A stretch of 64,000 nt of DNA from Oscillospiraceae bacterium (GCA_020025305.1 JAHHSG010000005.1:33468-97467); one strand, 5' to 3'; shown: positions 42,938-52,190, counted from the stretch's first letter. Numbers and translations: made by a program. The notes: generated by a model not told the origin, from the letters alone.

Positions 42938-42967
42938 AGGATACTATATGACAGTAGCTTTTGTCAA
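42938..42967 (-). promoter_or_regulatory. Promoter of the pflA-pflB operon
   Basis: On the minus strand TTGACA (42967-42962), 18-bp spacer, TATCCT (42943-42938). Transcription would start right at the aptamer 5' end. Confidence 0.78.
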
Positions 42968-43023
42968 CTACCAAAATGCGATATTTTATCAAAATTATCA
43001 CATTTCGCTGCAAAATTTCCTGT

Positions 43024-43386
43024 CTACCTATTGTTTCGCTGCATTTCCCTTCGAATCCACGCCATCAGCAATCGCACGATTCCCTCCTGTTGCTCCTCAG
43101 TGAGCCTCTCTCCCTGCGGAACATGGTACCATTTTTCAAAGCAGCCACGGCAGCAACAGGCGCAAGCGTGCTGCGCCACAAAGACCGGATGACCACGCAT
43201 GGGTGTCTGCCGGCCGTCATTGGGAATCTCCGCCGGAGCCAGGCGCTGACGGACAAATTCCTGTGCGTGCCTGCCAATCACCTCCGGTCCTTTTTCCTCG
43301 GCATAGGCACGTTCCTTTGCCGACAGGTGGAACTTGGCCCGGAACGCAGATTTTTCTAAACGTTCCAGTGCTTCCTGCGTTGTCAT
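43024..43386 (-). CDS. DUF4186 family protein
   Basis: A 120-residue cytoplasmic protein matching DUF4186: FRAKFHLSAKERAYAEEKG, then NDGRQTPMRGHPVFVAQHACACCCRGCFEKWY (key: NDGxQTPMxGHPVFxAQHA and the Cys-rich CACCCRGC), and MAWIRREM at the end. The conserved Cys/His set suggests metal binding; function unknown. Start ATG at 43386 (GGGAGGA upstream) overlaps the AraC stop by four bases. Confidence 0.82.
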   Translation of the reverse strand: MTTQEALERLEKSAFRAKFHLSAKERAYAEEKGPEVIGRHAQEFVRQRLAPAEIPNDGRQTPMRGHPVFVAQHACACCCRGCFEKWYHVPQGERLTEEQQEGIVRLLMAWIRREMQRNNR

Positions 43387-44234
43387 GGTAATTCCTCCCG
43401 TTTCATCGTTCCGTCCTGCCATTGGCGGCGGTAAGCCAGCGGACTTCGCCCTGTCTCCCGTTTAAAGGCACGGGAAAAGTACAGAGGATCCTCATAGCCC
43501 ACCGAAGCAGCCACGGCACCGATGGACAAATCACTGTGACACAGCAGCTGACAGGCCCGCTGCATACGGAATTGCGTCAAATAATCACTGGGCGACATCC
43601 CCAGTTCCCGCTGAAAGGCCCGATAGAGGTGGCTGCGGCTAACGCCTACCCGCCGGGCCGCTTCCTCCACACGAATGGGCCGGGAGTAATTCTGCCGCAG
43701 GAAAAGGGCTCCTTGCCGCGCGTAATCTTCCAAAGATTCCCTTCTCTCTTGTTCTGTGTGTTCTACTAAAAAGCCAAGCGCCACCTGTAAATAGCCGGCC
43801 ATCCGCACAGCGGACGACCAATCATTGCCACGGGCCTTGTAGATCTCCAGCAGCGTCCGGCACAGCTCCTCCCCCGCGCGGGGATGAAACACCGGCTGCT
43901 CCATCGTGAAAGGCGTCTTATCCAACAAAAGCCCCACACCAGGGCCTGCAAAGCCCACCCAGTAGTATTCCCACGGGTCATTCTCATCGGCATAATAGTA
44001 GATGGGCACATCGGGCGGCGCCAGAAAGCAATCCCCCGCCGTGAGCACAAAAGTCCTGTTTCCCGTCACATAATATCCCTTGCCGGAGAGAAGGTAGTGG
44101 AGCAGATAGTGATCCCGAACCCCCGGCCCCCAACCATAGCGCGGCGGACATTTTTGAAAGCCTGCGTTGTAAACTGTCAGAGAAAGCTCCCCATGTGGTA
44201 ACGCTTTAAAGGAATACTTGAAATCCTGTTCCAT
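43383..44234 (-). CDS. AraC-family transcriptional regulator
   Basis: A 283-residue regulator. The N-terminal cupin (about 1-150) has RDHYLLHYLLSGKGYYVTGNRTFVLTAGDCFLAPPDVPIYY (key: sensory beta-barrel pattern) and WEYYWVGFAGPGV. Two AraC helix-turn-helix units span about 185-280 (VEEAARRVGVSRSHLYRAFQRELGMSPSDYL and SIGAVAASVGYEDPLYFSRAFKRETGRSPLAYRR). This cupin type usually senses carbohydrates. It is divergent from galT, so Leloir-pathway or glycan control is likely. Two related boxes (GGAATGCAACA at 44258 and GGAAATGCAACA at 44293) lie just upstream and may be its sites. Confidence 0.91.
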   Translation of the reverse strand: MEQDFKYSFKALPHGELSLTVYNAGFQKCPPRYGWGPGVRDHYLLHYLLSGKGYYVTGNRTFVLTAGDCFLAPPDVPIYYYADENDPWEYYWVGFAGPGVGLLLDKTPFTMEQPVFHPRAGEELCRTLLEIYKARGNDWSSAVRMAGYLQVALGFLVEHTEQERRESLEDYARQGALFLRQNYSRPIRVEEAARRVGVSRSHLYRAFQRELGMSPSDYLTQFRMQRACQLLCHSDLSIGAVAASVGYEDPLYFSRAFKRETGRSPLAYRRQWQDGTMKREELP

Positions 44235-44354
44235 GGCACTTTCCCTCCCCTTTTAACGGAATGCAACACATTCAGCATACATGATTTCACATGGAAATGC
44301 AACAAAAATCCATAGATGCAGGACAAAAAACAATGGCTTATTTCTCCCTGAACT

Positions 44355-44371
44355 GATAGTGTTAAACTATC
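44355..44371. promoter_or_regulatory. Inverted repeat upstream of galT
   Basis: GATAGT-GTTAA-ACTATC, about 85 bp before the galT ATG. Its position suits an operator, but no regulator is assigned. Confidence 0.3.
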
Positions 44372-44456
44372 CTGTGAGGGTGAATTTCTCCCTCTTTTTC
44401 AGGTCTTGTATGAACAATGATATAACGGTCAATCTGACCGAGAAGGAGCTGTCATC

Positions 44457-45947
44457 ATGGAAGTATACCAGGCAATCATGGATCTGGTGGGCTATGCCCT
44501 GGACACCGGTTTGATCGATAAGGAGGATCGCGTCTGGGCCGTCAACCGTCTGCTGGACGCACTGCACCTGTCCGATTGGGAGGAGCCTGCCGCCGCGCAG
44601 GAGCGCCCTTTGGATGAAATTCTCAAGGATATTTTAGACTGGGCCGTGACACAGGGGCTTGTGGCAGACGATACCACCAGCCGCGACCTTTTTGACACCG
44701 AACTGATGGGCCGTTTGACCCCCCGCCCCTCTCAGGTGCGCCGTACCTTCTCCGAAAAGTACGCCCTGTCCCCCGAGGCCGCTACCGATTGGTATTACCA
44801 GTTCAGCCAGAACACCGACTATATCCGTCGCTACCGTATCGAGCGGGATAAAAAGTGGGTCACCGACACCCCCTATGGGCAGCTGGACATCACCATCAAC
44901 CTCTCCAAGCCGGAAAAAGACCCCCGTGCCATTGCCGCCGCCAAATCCGCTCCCCAGAGCGGCTATCCCAAGTGCCAGCTGTGCGCGGAGAACGAGGGAT
45001 ATGCCGGGCGTTTAAACCACCCCGCACGCCAGAACCATCGTGTCATCCCCGTAACAATTGACGGGCAGGATTGGTTCTTCCAGTACAGTCCCTACGTCTA
45101 CTACAAGGAACACTGCATCGTCTTTAACGGGCAGCACGTCCCCATGAAAATCGACCGTTCCACCTTCCGTAAACAGCTGGACTTCATTCAGCAGTTCCCT
45201 CACTATTTCGTGGGCTCCAACGCAGATCTTCCCATTGTCGGCGGCTCTATCCTGAGCCACGACCACTTTCAGGGCGGGCGCTACACCTTTGCCATGGAGC
45301 GTGCCCCTATCGAGCGCGAGGTCACGATTCCCGGCTTTGATGATGTGGAGGCCGGCATCGTCAAGTGGCCTATGTCCGTGATCCGTCTGCGCTGCGGCGA
45401 TGACAACCGCCTCATCGACTGCGCCGACAAGATTCTCACCGCTTGGCGCAGCTACACGGATGAAGCCGCCTGTATCTACGCCTACACCGACGGAGAGCCT
45501 CACAACACCATTACCCCCATCGCCCGGATGCGGGAAGGGCAGTTTGAACTGGATCTGGTACTGCGCAACAACCTCACCAGCAAGGAATATCCTCTGGGCA
45601 TCTACCACCCCCATCAGGAGCTGCACCACATTAAGAAGGAGAACATTGGGCTCATTGAAGTGATGGGTCTTGCGGTACTTCCCGCCCGCCTCAAGACGGA
45701 ACTCTCCGATCTGGCCGAGGCCATTTTAGCTGGCCGTGATCTCCGCAGCGATGAGGTGCTCTCCAAACACACCGATTGGGCCGAAGAACTGATGCGCCGC
45801 CACACCTTCACCCATGAAAATGTGATGACCATCCTGCAGGACGAGGTAGGCAAGGTTTTTGCCACCGTCCTAGAACACGCCGGTGTTTACAAATGCACAG
45901 AAGAGGGCCGCACTGCCTTCCTGCGCTTCATCGCATCGCTTGCATAA
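44457..45947 (+). CDS. galT: UDP-glucose-hexose-1-phosphate uridylyltransferase, Firmicutes type
   Basis: A 496-residue GalT of the long Bacillus/Lactobacillus class (E. coli GalT is about 350 residues). It shows the family start VYQAIMDLVGYALDTGLID, TSRDLFDTELMGRLTPRPSQVRRTF, YPKCQLCAENEGYAGR, the active-site region GSNADLPIVGGSILSHDHFQGGRYTFAME (key: GGSILSHDHFQGG) and LGIYHPHQELHHIKKENIGLIEVMGLAVLPARL. It transfers UMP between UDP-glucose and galactose-1-phosphate. Convergent with the GH112 phosphorylase, which produces Gal-1-P, so the two form a functional pair. Confidence 0.96.
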   Translation: MEVYQAIMDLVGYALDTGLIDKEDRVWAVNRLLDALHLSDWEEPAAAQERPLDEILKDILDWAVTQGLVADDTTSRDLFDTELMGRLTPRPSQVRRTFSEKYALSPEAATDWYYQFSQNTDYIRRYRIERDKKWVTDTPYGQLDITINLSKPEKDPRAIAAAKSAPQSGYPKCQLCAENEGYAGRLNHPARQNHRVIPVTIDGQDWFFQYSPYVYYKEHCIVFNGQHVPMKIDRSTFRKQLDFIQQFPHYFVGSNADLPIVGGSILSHDHFQGGRYTFAMERAPIEREVTIPGFDDVEAGIVKWPMSVIRLRCGDDNRLIDCADKILTAWRSYTDEAACIYAYTDGEPHNTITPIARMREGQFELDLVLRNNLTSKEYPLGIYHPHQELHHIKKENIGLIEVMGLAVLPARLKTELSDLAEAILAGRDLRSDEVLSKHTDWAEELMRRHTFTHENVMTILQDEVGKVFATVLEHAGVYKCTEEGRTAFLRFIASLA

Positions 45948-45957
45948 TATTTCCTTT

Positions 45958-45995
45958 AAATAACAGGGGTGTCCTACAGGACATCCCTGTTATTT
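45958..45995 (+). terminator. Terminator of galT
   Basis: A 17-bp stem (AAATAACAGGGGTGTCC with its complement, one G-T pair) and a TACA loop, ending in TTATTT. Confidence 0.82.
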
Positions 45996-46004
45996 GCTTT
46001 CCCT

Positions 46005-46045
46005 AAAAAAACAGGTGCAGAAAGCAAACTTTCTGCACCTGTTTT
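46005..46045 (-). terminator. Terminator of the GH112 operon
   Basis: AAAACAGGTGCAGAAAG pairs with CTTTCTGCACCTGTTTT around CAAA. On the minus strand a T-run follows. Confidence 0.88.
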
Positions 46046-46072
46046 GATGTAATTTAACCGATCAGAAGAACC

Positions 46073-48238
46073 TTAGATCTCGTACCAACGGATCTCGTTG
46101 GCCGCCAGATCCAGATCGAAGCTGGAACCATCGCCCTTATAGACGGTAGTACTCTGGGGCTCGTAGGTGTTGTTGACAACGCAGTACTTGCCATTCTTCA
46201 CATAGGCATGAACCTCCACGTTGAAGTTGGAGGAGAACCAGTGCTGCAGCATATCCTCACTGTGGGTTGACCACAGAATGGCACGGTGCAGCAGACGGTT
46301 GTTCTCGAAGGTGTAGGGCAGGCCGGAGATATAGACGCTGCGGCCTGTGCCGTAGTCGTTGGCAGCCATCTGCACCTCTCTGTCGCGCTGTACCAGCACC
46401 TCGGTGCCCTCCAGCGCATAGATGCCCTTCTTGCCCTCGCCGAAGTCCACAGGCTTGGTGATATCCTGAAGGATAAAGTGATCAGGATGCTCCCCCCAGT
46501 TGTACTTATCGTAGTTCAGGGTGAATCCTGTCTCCTTCTCCACGCCCAGCGCAGAGGCCAGCTGCAAGTAACGGCCCTGATACTGGTGGCCGGAGGGTTC
46601 GCCCACACCGATAAAGCCTCCGCCGTTATAGATGAACTTGCGGAGGAGAGCGGAGATCTGGGGATCTTCCCAAATGTCGCCGCCGGTATGCGCCGTGTCA
46701 CCGTCACCCACGTTGATGATCACGTCGATGCTATCGAGCACAGTGGGGTCGGCCTTCAGATCGTCGAAGCTGATGAACTTCACATCAAAGGGGGCACCGG
46801 ACAGCGCCTCAATAACACCGGCATAAGAGTAATTCTGCTTTTGATAGAGTGCGTGGTGCACCATGTGGCAGCCCCAGGAACGGCACTTACCCCAGCTGTT
46901 GAGGACGGCTACCGTCTTGACACAGTAAGGCGTGGTACCCTTGATGTTCTCATAGAGGACACGGAACTCCTTGCACACACTCTCGATGTAGTCGATAAAC
47001 TCAGGGAACTGGCAGGCCAGCTTCAGATAGCCGCCATAGCCAATACGATCAATGGGCTTACGGAGGATCGCACGGCGGGCGGTGACCCAGTTCTCCTTGC
47101 CTTCACGGACGGGATCACCGCCCTCATGGAAGGTATCGGGGAAGAAATAGGGCAGGAACCGGCCCTCGGTATACTTGACGCCGGGGATATCAGAGATCAG
47201 ACGCAGAGTGCAGCCGTTGCCCACACTGCCCACCACAGCGTCCAGACCGATCGACTGGAACTCCTCCATGTAAGGCTCCGTGCCGATAAAGTGATCGCCC
47301 AGGAACATCATAGCTTCCTTGCCCAGCTCGTGGGTGATGTCCACCATCTCCTTGGCCAAGGCCGCCACCTCACGGCGCTGGAAGGCCATGAAGTCCTTGA
47401 ACTCCTTGGAGGGAGAGCGGTACTGGTTGTTATAGTAACCCTGATCAATGATGAACTCGGGGCGGAACTTGTAGCCTACCTCCTGCTCAAACTGCTCGAG
47501 AATATAGGGGGAGACAGAGGCGGAATAGCCGTACCAGTCCACGTACTTCTCACGCTTGAGCTCGTCGAACACCAGTGTGAACTGGTGGAAGAAGGTGGTA
47601 TAGCGGATCACATTCACATAAGGGTGCTCTGCAATGAATTTGCGCAGACGCTCCATGGTAAACTTGCGGGTCTTAGGCTGGCGCACATCGAAGGTGATCT
47701 GGTGCTCAAAATCCTTCCAGTCATTGGTGACAGCGTTGTACATATGGACGGGGTCCCAGATGAGGTAGGCCAGAAAGCTGACCGTATACTCATGGAATGC
47801 CTCGGGTTGATCAATGACCACAGAGCCGGTGGCCTCCTCCCAGCGCCAAGCATCGGGAGAGATGGGCGTGCCGGCGGTGCGGTCCACCACTTCCCACCAG
47901 CGCTTGATGTCGTCGCGGGTGTTGACAGCCATCAACTCACTGCTGATGCCCTTCATCAGCGGGATAGACAAAGCGCCGCCGGTGGCGGTGTGGAAGGCCG
48001 TCATGATGTAGCACTGCTGCACCTCATCAGGGTTGGCCTTGGCCCAAGCATTGTCTTTACGGGTGGTATAATAGGTAGAATAGACTTTGGCGTCCACATC
48101 CTTCAAAGCCTCAGGGTAGTCGGTGCCGTCGCAGTCACGGATGGCGTCAGCCCCCCAGCGCTTCAAAAGTTCCAAAGTCTCGGGAACCACATCCACGTCA
48201 GTCGGGATGGTTACACGGCCTTTATTCATATCACTCAT
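46073..48238 (-). CDS. lnpA: 1,3-beta-galactosyl-N-acetylhexosamine phosphorylase (GH112)
   Basis: A 721-residue cytoplasmic phosphorylase cleaving galacto-N-biose or lacto-N-biose I with phosphate to give Gal-1-P and GalNAc or GlcNAc. GH112 traits seen: GRVTIPTDVDVVPETLELLKRWGADAIRDCDGT at the N-terminus (catalytic Asp region, key: RWGADAIRDCDGT), VNVIRYTTFFHQFTLVF, DWYGYSASVSPYIL, GDHFIGTEPYMEEF, and the C-terminal GGGFIGVGEPSG. AGGAG lies ten bases before the ATG. Last gene of an operon with a binding protein, two permeases and a small membrane protein. Points to use of mucin or human-milk glycans. Confidence 0.95.
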   Translation of the reverse strand: MSDMNKGRVTIPTDVDVVPETLELLKRWGADAIRDCDGTDYPEALKDVDAKVYSTYYTTRKDNAWAKANPDEVQQCYIMTAFHTATGGALSIPLMKGISSELMAVNTRDDIKRWWEVVDRTAGTPISPDAWRWEEATGSVVIDQPEAFHEYTVSFLAYLIWDPVHMYNAVTNDWKDFEHQITFDVRQPKTRKFTMERLRKFIAEHPYVNVIRYTTFFHQFTLVFDELKREKYVDWYGYSASVSPYILEQFEQEVGYKFRPEFIIDQGYYNNQYRSPSKEFKDFMAFQRREVAALAKEMVDITHELGKEAMMFLGDHFIGTEPYMEEFQSIGLDAVVGSVGNGCTLRLISDIPGVKYTEGRFLPYFFPDTFHEGGDPVREGKENWVTARRAILRKPIDRIGYGGYLKLACQFPEFIDYIESVCKEFRVLYENIKGTTPYCVKTVAVLNSWGKCRSWGCHMVHHALYQKQNYSYAGVIEALSGAPFDVKFISFDDLKADPTVLDSIDVIINVGDGDTAHTGGDIWEDPQISALLRKFIYNGGGFIGVGEPSGHQYQGRYLQLASALGVEKETGFTLNYDKYNWGEHPDHFILQDITKPVDFGEGKKGIYALEGTEVLVQRDREVQMAANDYGTGRSVYISGLPYTFENNRLLHRAILWSTHSEDMLQHWFSSNFNVEVHAYVKNGKYCVVNNTYEPQSTTVYKGDGSSFDLDLAANEIRWYEI

Positions 48239-48269
48239 TTATATTTTCTCCTAGCTATACAAAATGGCA

Positions 48270-48467
48270 TTATCGTTTGGGTTCTTCGTAGATCTTATTG
48301 TAAAACAGCAAGGCCGTCAAAAGTAAAACAAGGCCGACAATCATAAGACCAAGCCCCAAGAGCTGACCGGTCATCTTCCAACCGAGGATAATGAGCGCCA
48401 GTCCCACCGCGAAAAAGACGGCCATCAGAACGGCGCGCAGTCCCATATGTTCTTTCCAGAATAACAT
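48270..48467 (-). CDS. Small two-helix membrane protein in the glycan operon
   Basis: A 65-residue protein with two hydrophobic helices (MAVFFAVGLALIILGW and LGLMIVGLVLLLTALLFY) and a charged end (NKIYEEPKR). AAGGTG precedes the ATG. It lies between the second permease and GH112. Such small proteins recur beside sugar permeases in gut Clostridia; a transporter-subunit role is only inferred. Confidence 0.72.
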   Translation of the reverse strand: MLFWKEHMGLRAVLMAVFFAVGLALIILGWKMTGQLLGLGLMIVGLVLLLTALLFYNKIYEEPKR

Positions 48468-48478
48468 ACTTTGTCACC

Positions 48479-49369
48479 TTAACCTTTCAGTCCGCCCACG
48501 GTCATCCCCTGGGTCAGCTTCTTTTGGACACAGATGTACAGGATGAGGGTCGGCAGCATGACCAGTACGAGACCGGCGTACATAATGCCGAACTCCGCCT
48601 TGGACTGCTGGGCCTGCATCAGGTTCAGAAGGCCCACAGGCAGCGTTTTTGTCCCGGTGCCGCTGCTCATCAACGTCATGGAGATGATATATTCATTCCA
48701 GAAGGACAGGAAGTTAAAGAGGATAATGGTGATGATGGAGGGCTGTGCCATGGGGAAAATAATCTTGATCATAGCCGTACCATAACCGGCGCCATCAATG
48801 TATGCGGCCTCCTCAAAATCATGGGGCAGCGTAGCGAAATAGCCGGAGAGTAAGTAAATGGTAAAGGGCAGTGCCGTTGCAGCATACACCACAGCCAAAA
48901 CGAAGAGATTATTCAGCAAAAAGGTGTGGCCGAAAATATTCTTGATAAAGACGTCACCGTCCTTGAGCATGAGGAAAATGGGAACTACGATGTAGTTCAC
49001 ATTGATGAAAAGGCCCGCCATAAAGGCCATGTTGAAAAACTTACTGCCGCGGAACTTAAAACGGCTCAGGCAGTAAGATGCGGGCAGTGCCACAATCAGC
49101 AGCAATGCCAGTGCCATAGCAGTCACCAGTGCAGAGTTAAGCATATACTCGCCCATCTTGGCGGAATTCCAGGCATCCACAAAATTCTGCCAGTACAGCG
49201 TGGCAGGCAAGGTCCAGGGGTTGCCGTAGAACTCGGAGTTCTGCTTTATCGAAGCCAAGAAAACCCAAGCCACCGGTACGATGATGGTAATCGCCAGTGC
49301 GATGAGAACCACATAGATAAAAACTTTGAGCAGACGGTCGCTGCCAGAATGCATTTTCTTTTCTTTCAT
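48479..49369 (-). CDS. Carbohydrate ABC transporter permease (MalG-type)
   Basis: A 296-residue membrane subunit with six helices (IYVVLIALAITIIVPVAWVFLASI first) and EAA loop EEAAYIDGAGYGTAMIKIIFPMAQPSI. It ends LTQGMTVGGLKG, the usual family C-terminus. The ATG at 49369 is preceded by GGAGG; the longer in-frame start would put that site inside the gene. Confidence 0.94.
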   Translation of the reverse strand: MKEKKMHSGSDRLLKVFIYVVLIALAITIIVPVAWVFLASIKQNSEFYGNPWTLPATLYWQNFVDAWNSAKMGEYMLNSALVTAMALALLLIVALPASYCLSRFKFRGSKFFNMAFMAGLFINVNYIVVPIFLMLKDGDVFIKNIFGHTFLLNNLFVLAVVYAATALPFTIYLLSGYFATLPHDFEEAAYIDGAGYGTAMIKIIFPMAQPSIITIILFNFLSFWNEYIISMTLMSSGTGTKTLPVGLLNLMQAQQSKAEFGIMYAGLVLVMLPTLILYICVQKKLTQGMTVGGLKG

Positions 49370-49386
49370 AGTCGACGACCTCCTTA

Positions 49387-50262
49387 TCAAAATTCCAGAG
49401 GCTCACGGTAGGTGACCTTGTTCACCATTGCAGAGAGCAGGAAGGAGAACAGGAAGATCACCACGCCGGCGGCCATGGAATAGCCATAGAGGCCGGCATC
49501 CTTCTGGTTATACATGAAGCTCAGACCCACTTCCAGCATTCCCCTAGCCACCATTGCCTTGACGAACAGGAAGGCCATGTTGATGGTGGAGATGATAAAG
49601 AAGGTTAGCGTGGTGCGGATGTTGGTCCAGATCAGCGGAATGGTAATCTGGAAAAACTGAGAGATCCGACCCGCACCGTCCAAACCGGCGGACTCGTAGA
49701 GCGCCTGTGGCACACTGGACATCGAGGCCATGTACATAACCATATAGTAGCCGATGGCCTGCCAGACCATGGCGATGATCACGCTGATCACCACCAGCGG
49801 CTGATCCTTCCACAGGATCGTCACGGTTTCGCCGGAGAGCATGGAGAGAACGGAGTTCAGCATACCGTTCTCCGGCTTATAGATGGCCGAGAAGATACCG
49901 GCGATGACTACCACCGACAGAATGTTCGGGATGTAGAAGATTACGCGGAAGAAATTCTGCCCCTTGATCTTCTCACGGGTCAGGATACCGGCAAACACCA
50001 GTGCAAAAGCAAAGGTGACGATGGTCACCACCACGATGAGGAGAATGGTGTTCTGCATAGCGGTGATAAACTTTGCATCCTGAAACAAGATCTTAAAGTT
50101 ATTCAATCCTACAAACTTTTCCGTGGAAGAGTAGGCCCCGCGCTCAAAGAGGGACATACGAAACACATTCAGCGTGGGGATGACCATAAAGATGGTGAAG
50201 AGAATCACCGCAGGTGCAACGCACAGTGCGATGAAGCGATTGCGTCCCTTGTGTTTTTTCAC
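49387..50262 (-). CDS. Carbohydrate ABC transporter permease (MalF/UgpA-type)
   Basis: A 291-residue membrane subunit with six helices. The start shows RNRFIALCVAPAVILFTIFMVIPTLNVFRMSLF (key: P-A-V-I-L-F-T-x-F-x-V-I-P). The EAA loop is ALYESAGLDGAGRISQFFQITIPLIW. GTG at 50262 is chosen because AAGGAG lies eight bases upstream. It follows an intra-operon terminator after the binding-protein gene. No ATPase is encoded nearby, so a shared MsmK-type ATPase is expected. Confidence 0.94.
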   Translation of the reverse strand: MKKHKGRNRFIALCVAPAVILFTIFMVIPTLNVFRMSLFERGAYSSTEKFVGLNNFKILFQDAKFITAMQNTILLIVVVTIVTFAFALVFAGILTREKIKGQNFFRVIFYIPNILSVVVIAGIFSAIYKPENGMLNSVLSMLSGETVTILWKDQPLVVISVIIAMVWQAIGYYMVMYMASMSSVPQALYESAGLDGAGRISQFFQITIPLIWTNIRTTLTFFIISTINMAFLFVKAMVARGMLEVGLSFMYNQKDAGLYGYSMAAGVVIFLFSFLLSAMVNKVTYREPLEF

Positions 50263-50386
50263 ACGCACAGCTCCTTTCAAATTCAGTTTAGGGGGGCGGG
50301 TAGCCGCAATATAGGGCGGTCCTGTGCCCTGGCGGGGCCGTCCTATACGGCGGCCGCCCTGCCCATAGTCAGCAGCGTACCATCAC

Positions 50387-50428
50387 AAAAAAGCAGGCGG
50401 GGTGAGTAGGTGTCCACTCACCCCGCCT
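50387..50428 (-). terminator. Intra-operon terminator after the glycan-binding protein gene
   Basis: AGGCGGGGTGAGT pairs with ACTCACCCCGCCT around an 8-nt loop, then GCTTTTTT on the minus strand. It probably lets the binding protein be made in excess over the permeases and GH112. The adjoining 50281-50386 segment is GC-rich with further self-complementarity. Confidence 0.87.
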
Positions 50429-50465
50429 ACTGTCGGATGATTTGTTGATTCCGTAAAGTAATGCC

Positions 50466-51791
50466 TTACTTCAGGTTGGCGCGCATCTGGGCAGCAGCAG
50501 TCTTGATGCCATTGATGTACTCATCCATGGTCATGTTGCCGGAAACCAGAGCGTTCATGGGATCCAAGAACACCTCACGAGTCGTGCCCAGACCGGCAAC
50601 GGCCTCGTAGGTAGCGAAGCCGCCCATAGCAGGCTTAGCATCATCGTAGATGGAGAAGAACATCTTCTTCTCACCCTCCAGCTTGTCGACTGCGCCGTTC
50701 ATGGGCTGGATCGCACCACCCTTGGCAAAGATGTCGGCAGCCTTATCAGAGTACAGGAAAGCGATGAACTGCTCACCGGCCTCCACATTGGCAGCTCCAT
50801 TGGGAATCCAAGCCTGCTGGAACCAGCAGAAGGAGTAAGCGTCGCCGCCCTCGGTCACTGCGGGAATGGCAGTCATACCCCACTCAAAGCCGTCAGCGCG
50901 GGGCGCATCGGCCATCTCGCTGGTAACCCAGGTGCCGTTGGGCATGAAGATTGCCTTGTTGTCCAGAACCAGCTGCTGATTCTGGGCGAAGTCCTGATCG
51001 TTGGCCTGTGCGGGGGTAATGGGATTGGTGTAGGAAGCCAGCTTCTCCAGAATACCGAACATGGTCTTGGCCTCAGCAGTATCCCACACATCCTCGTAGT
51101 GAGTGACCTTGTCAAAGAACTCAGGGCCGCCCACAGCGTAGGTCAGCGCATACAGGAAAGCATCGAAGTAACCGGTGGTAGGATAGGTGAACAGGGAGAT
51201 ACCCTCAGCCTTAGCCTTCTCACCCAGCTCCCACATCTCATCCCAAGTGGTGGGCAGTTCCCAGCCGTGAGCCTTCAGCAGGCCGGCGTTGTAGAACAGA
51301 CCGCAGGGATCATAATGCATGGGCATCAGATAAGTTTTGCCATCGCCGTAGGGCATGGTCTTGGAAGTCTCCAGGAAAGCGGGCTGGATCTTGTCGCTCA
51401 CCTTAACCTCTTCGCCGGGAACCTGCATATCCAGGACAGCGGAGATATCGGTCATCAGGTTGCCCTTGATGAACTGCTCGGTCAGGCCGGCGGGACGACC
51501 CTCAGGCAGGTAGATGACATCGGGGTACTCGCCATTCTGCATAGCAGGGCCGATCTCGTCTTCCAGATTCTGGCTGTGCTGCAGCTCAACCTTGACGCCG
51601 GTCTCGGCCTCAAAGGCCGCCTTGATCTCATCCCACATAGCGGGATAAGCCTTGGAGAAGCCGTTGTCAACAACTGCAACTTTGATGGTGGTGTCCTTGT
51701 TGTCATCACCGGCGGGCGTCTTGGGGCCGCAACCGACCACAAGAGACAGCAGCATGATGCAAGCAAGAAGCAAGCTGATAAACTTTTTCAT
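50466..51791 (-). CDS. Carbohydrate ABC transporter substrate-binding lipoprotein
   Basis: A 441-residue family-1 solute-binding protein. The signal peptide is KKFISLLLACIMLLSLVVGCG with lipobox VVGC. It shows AAFEAETGVKVELQHSQN, NGEYPDVIYLPEG, MPMHYDPCGLFYNAGLLKAHGWELPTTWDEMWELGEKAK (key: FYNxxLxKxxGxxxPxTWDEM) and NGTWVTSEM. Probably binds a galacto- or lacto-N-biose-containing oligosaccharide, judged from the adjacent GH112 gene. The ATG at 51791 has AAAGGAGG nine bases upstream. Confidence 0.94.
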   Translation of the reverse strand: MKKFISLLLACIMLLSLVVGCGPKTPAGDDNKDTTIKVAVVDNGFSKAYPAMWDEIKAAFEAETGVKVELQHSQNLEDEIGPAMQNGEYPDVIYLPEGRPAGLTEQFIKGNLMTDISAVLDMQVPGEEVKVSDKIQPAFLETSKTMPYGDGKTYLMPMHYDPCGLFYNAGLLKAHGWELPTTWDEMWELGEKAKAEGISLFTYPTTGYFDAFLYALTYAVGGPEFFDKVTHYEDVWDTAEAKTMFGILEKLASYTNPITPAQANDQDFAQNQQLVLDNKAIFMPNGTWVTSEMADAPRADGFEWGMTAIPAVTEGGDAYSFCWFQQAWIPNGAANVEAGEQFIAFLYSDKAADIFAKGGAIQPMNGAVDKLEGEKKMFFSIYDDAKPAMGGFATYEAVAGLGTTREVFLDPMNALVSGNMTMDEYINGIKTAAAQMRANLK

Positions 51792-51859
51792 TTGCAATAT
51801 CCTCCTTTATATTTTAGGCAGCAGGGTGAATCAACTTAGGATTTCCCTGACTATAATTA

Positions 51860-51887
51860 AGTATACTCCACATTCCAATTATGGCAA
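51860..51887 (-). promoter_or_regulatory. Promoter of the glycan transporter-phosphorylase operon
   Basis: On the minus strand TTGCCA (51887-51882), 16-bp spacer, TATACT (51865-51860). The rest of the 51792-52280 intergenic region shows no gene and is AT-rich, suitable for regulator binding. Confidence 0.68.
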
Positions 51888-52190
51888 TTCCTTTCTTGCT
51901 TACATTTTTATAAATATTGCTTTCTTGGAGTTTTAACAGGTTTTTTCCAGCAAAAAAGGGTTTTATTGTGATTGTTCACAAAGATCCGTGAGATGATTCT
52001 TCCACAGTGCTTTTTGTCCTCTTTTTTGTAACGTCCATGTAAAATTCCCCCTATATTTTTCCATATTTTTACCGCCAAAAAAGGGCAACTTCCCCATGTT
52101 ACACAGTATGTTCATGGCGTGATTTTAAATAAATTGCGGCAATTTTCCATAAGTGCGCAGCAAAGAAGCGTCTGGAAACAGCACTTTTTG

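Noticed and set aside
46286..48346. A 686-codon open frame opposite the GH112 gene
   Set aside because: It is the antisense shadow of a well-supported gene; low-complexity His/Gln/Leu-rich translation with no domain and no binding site.
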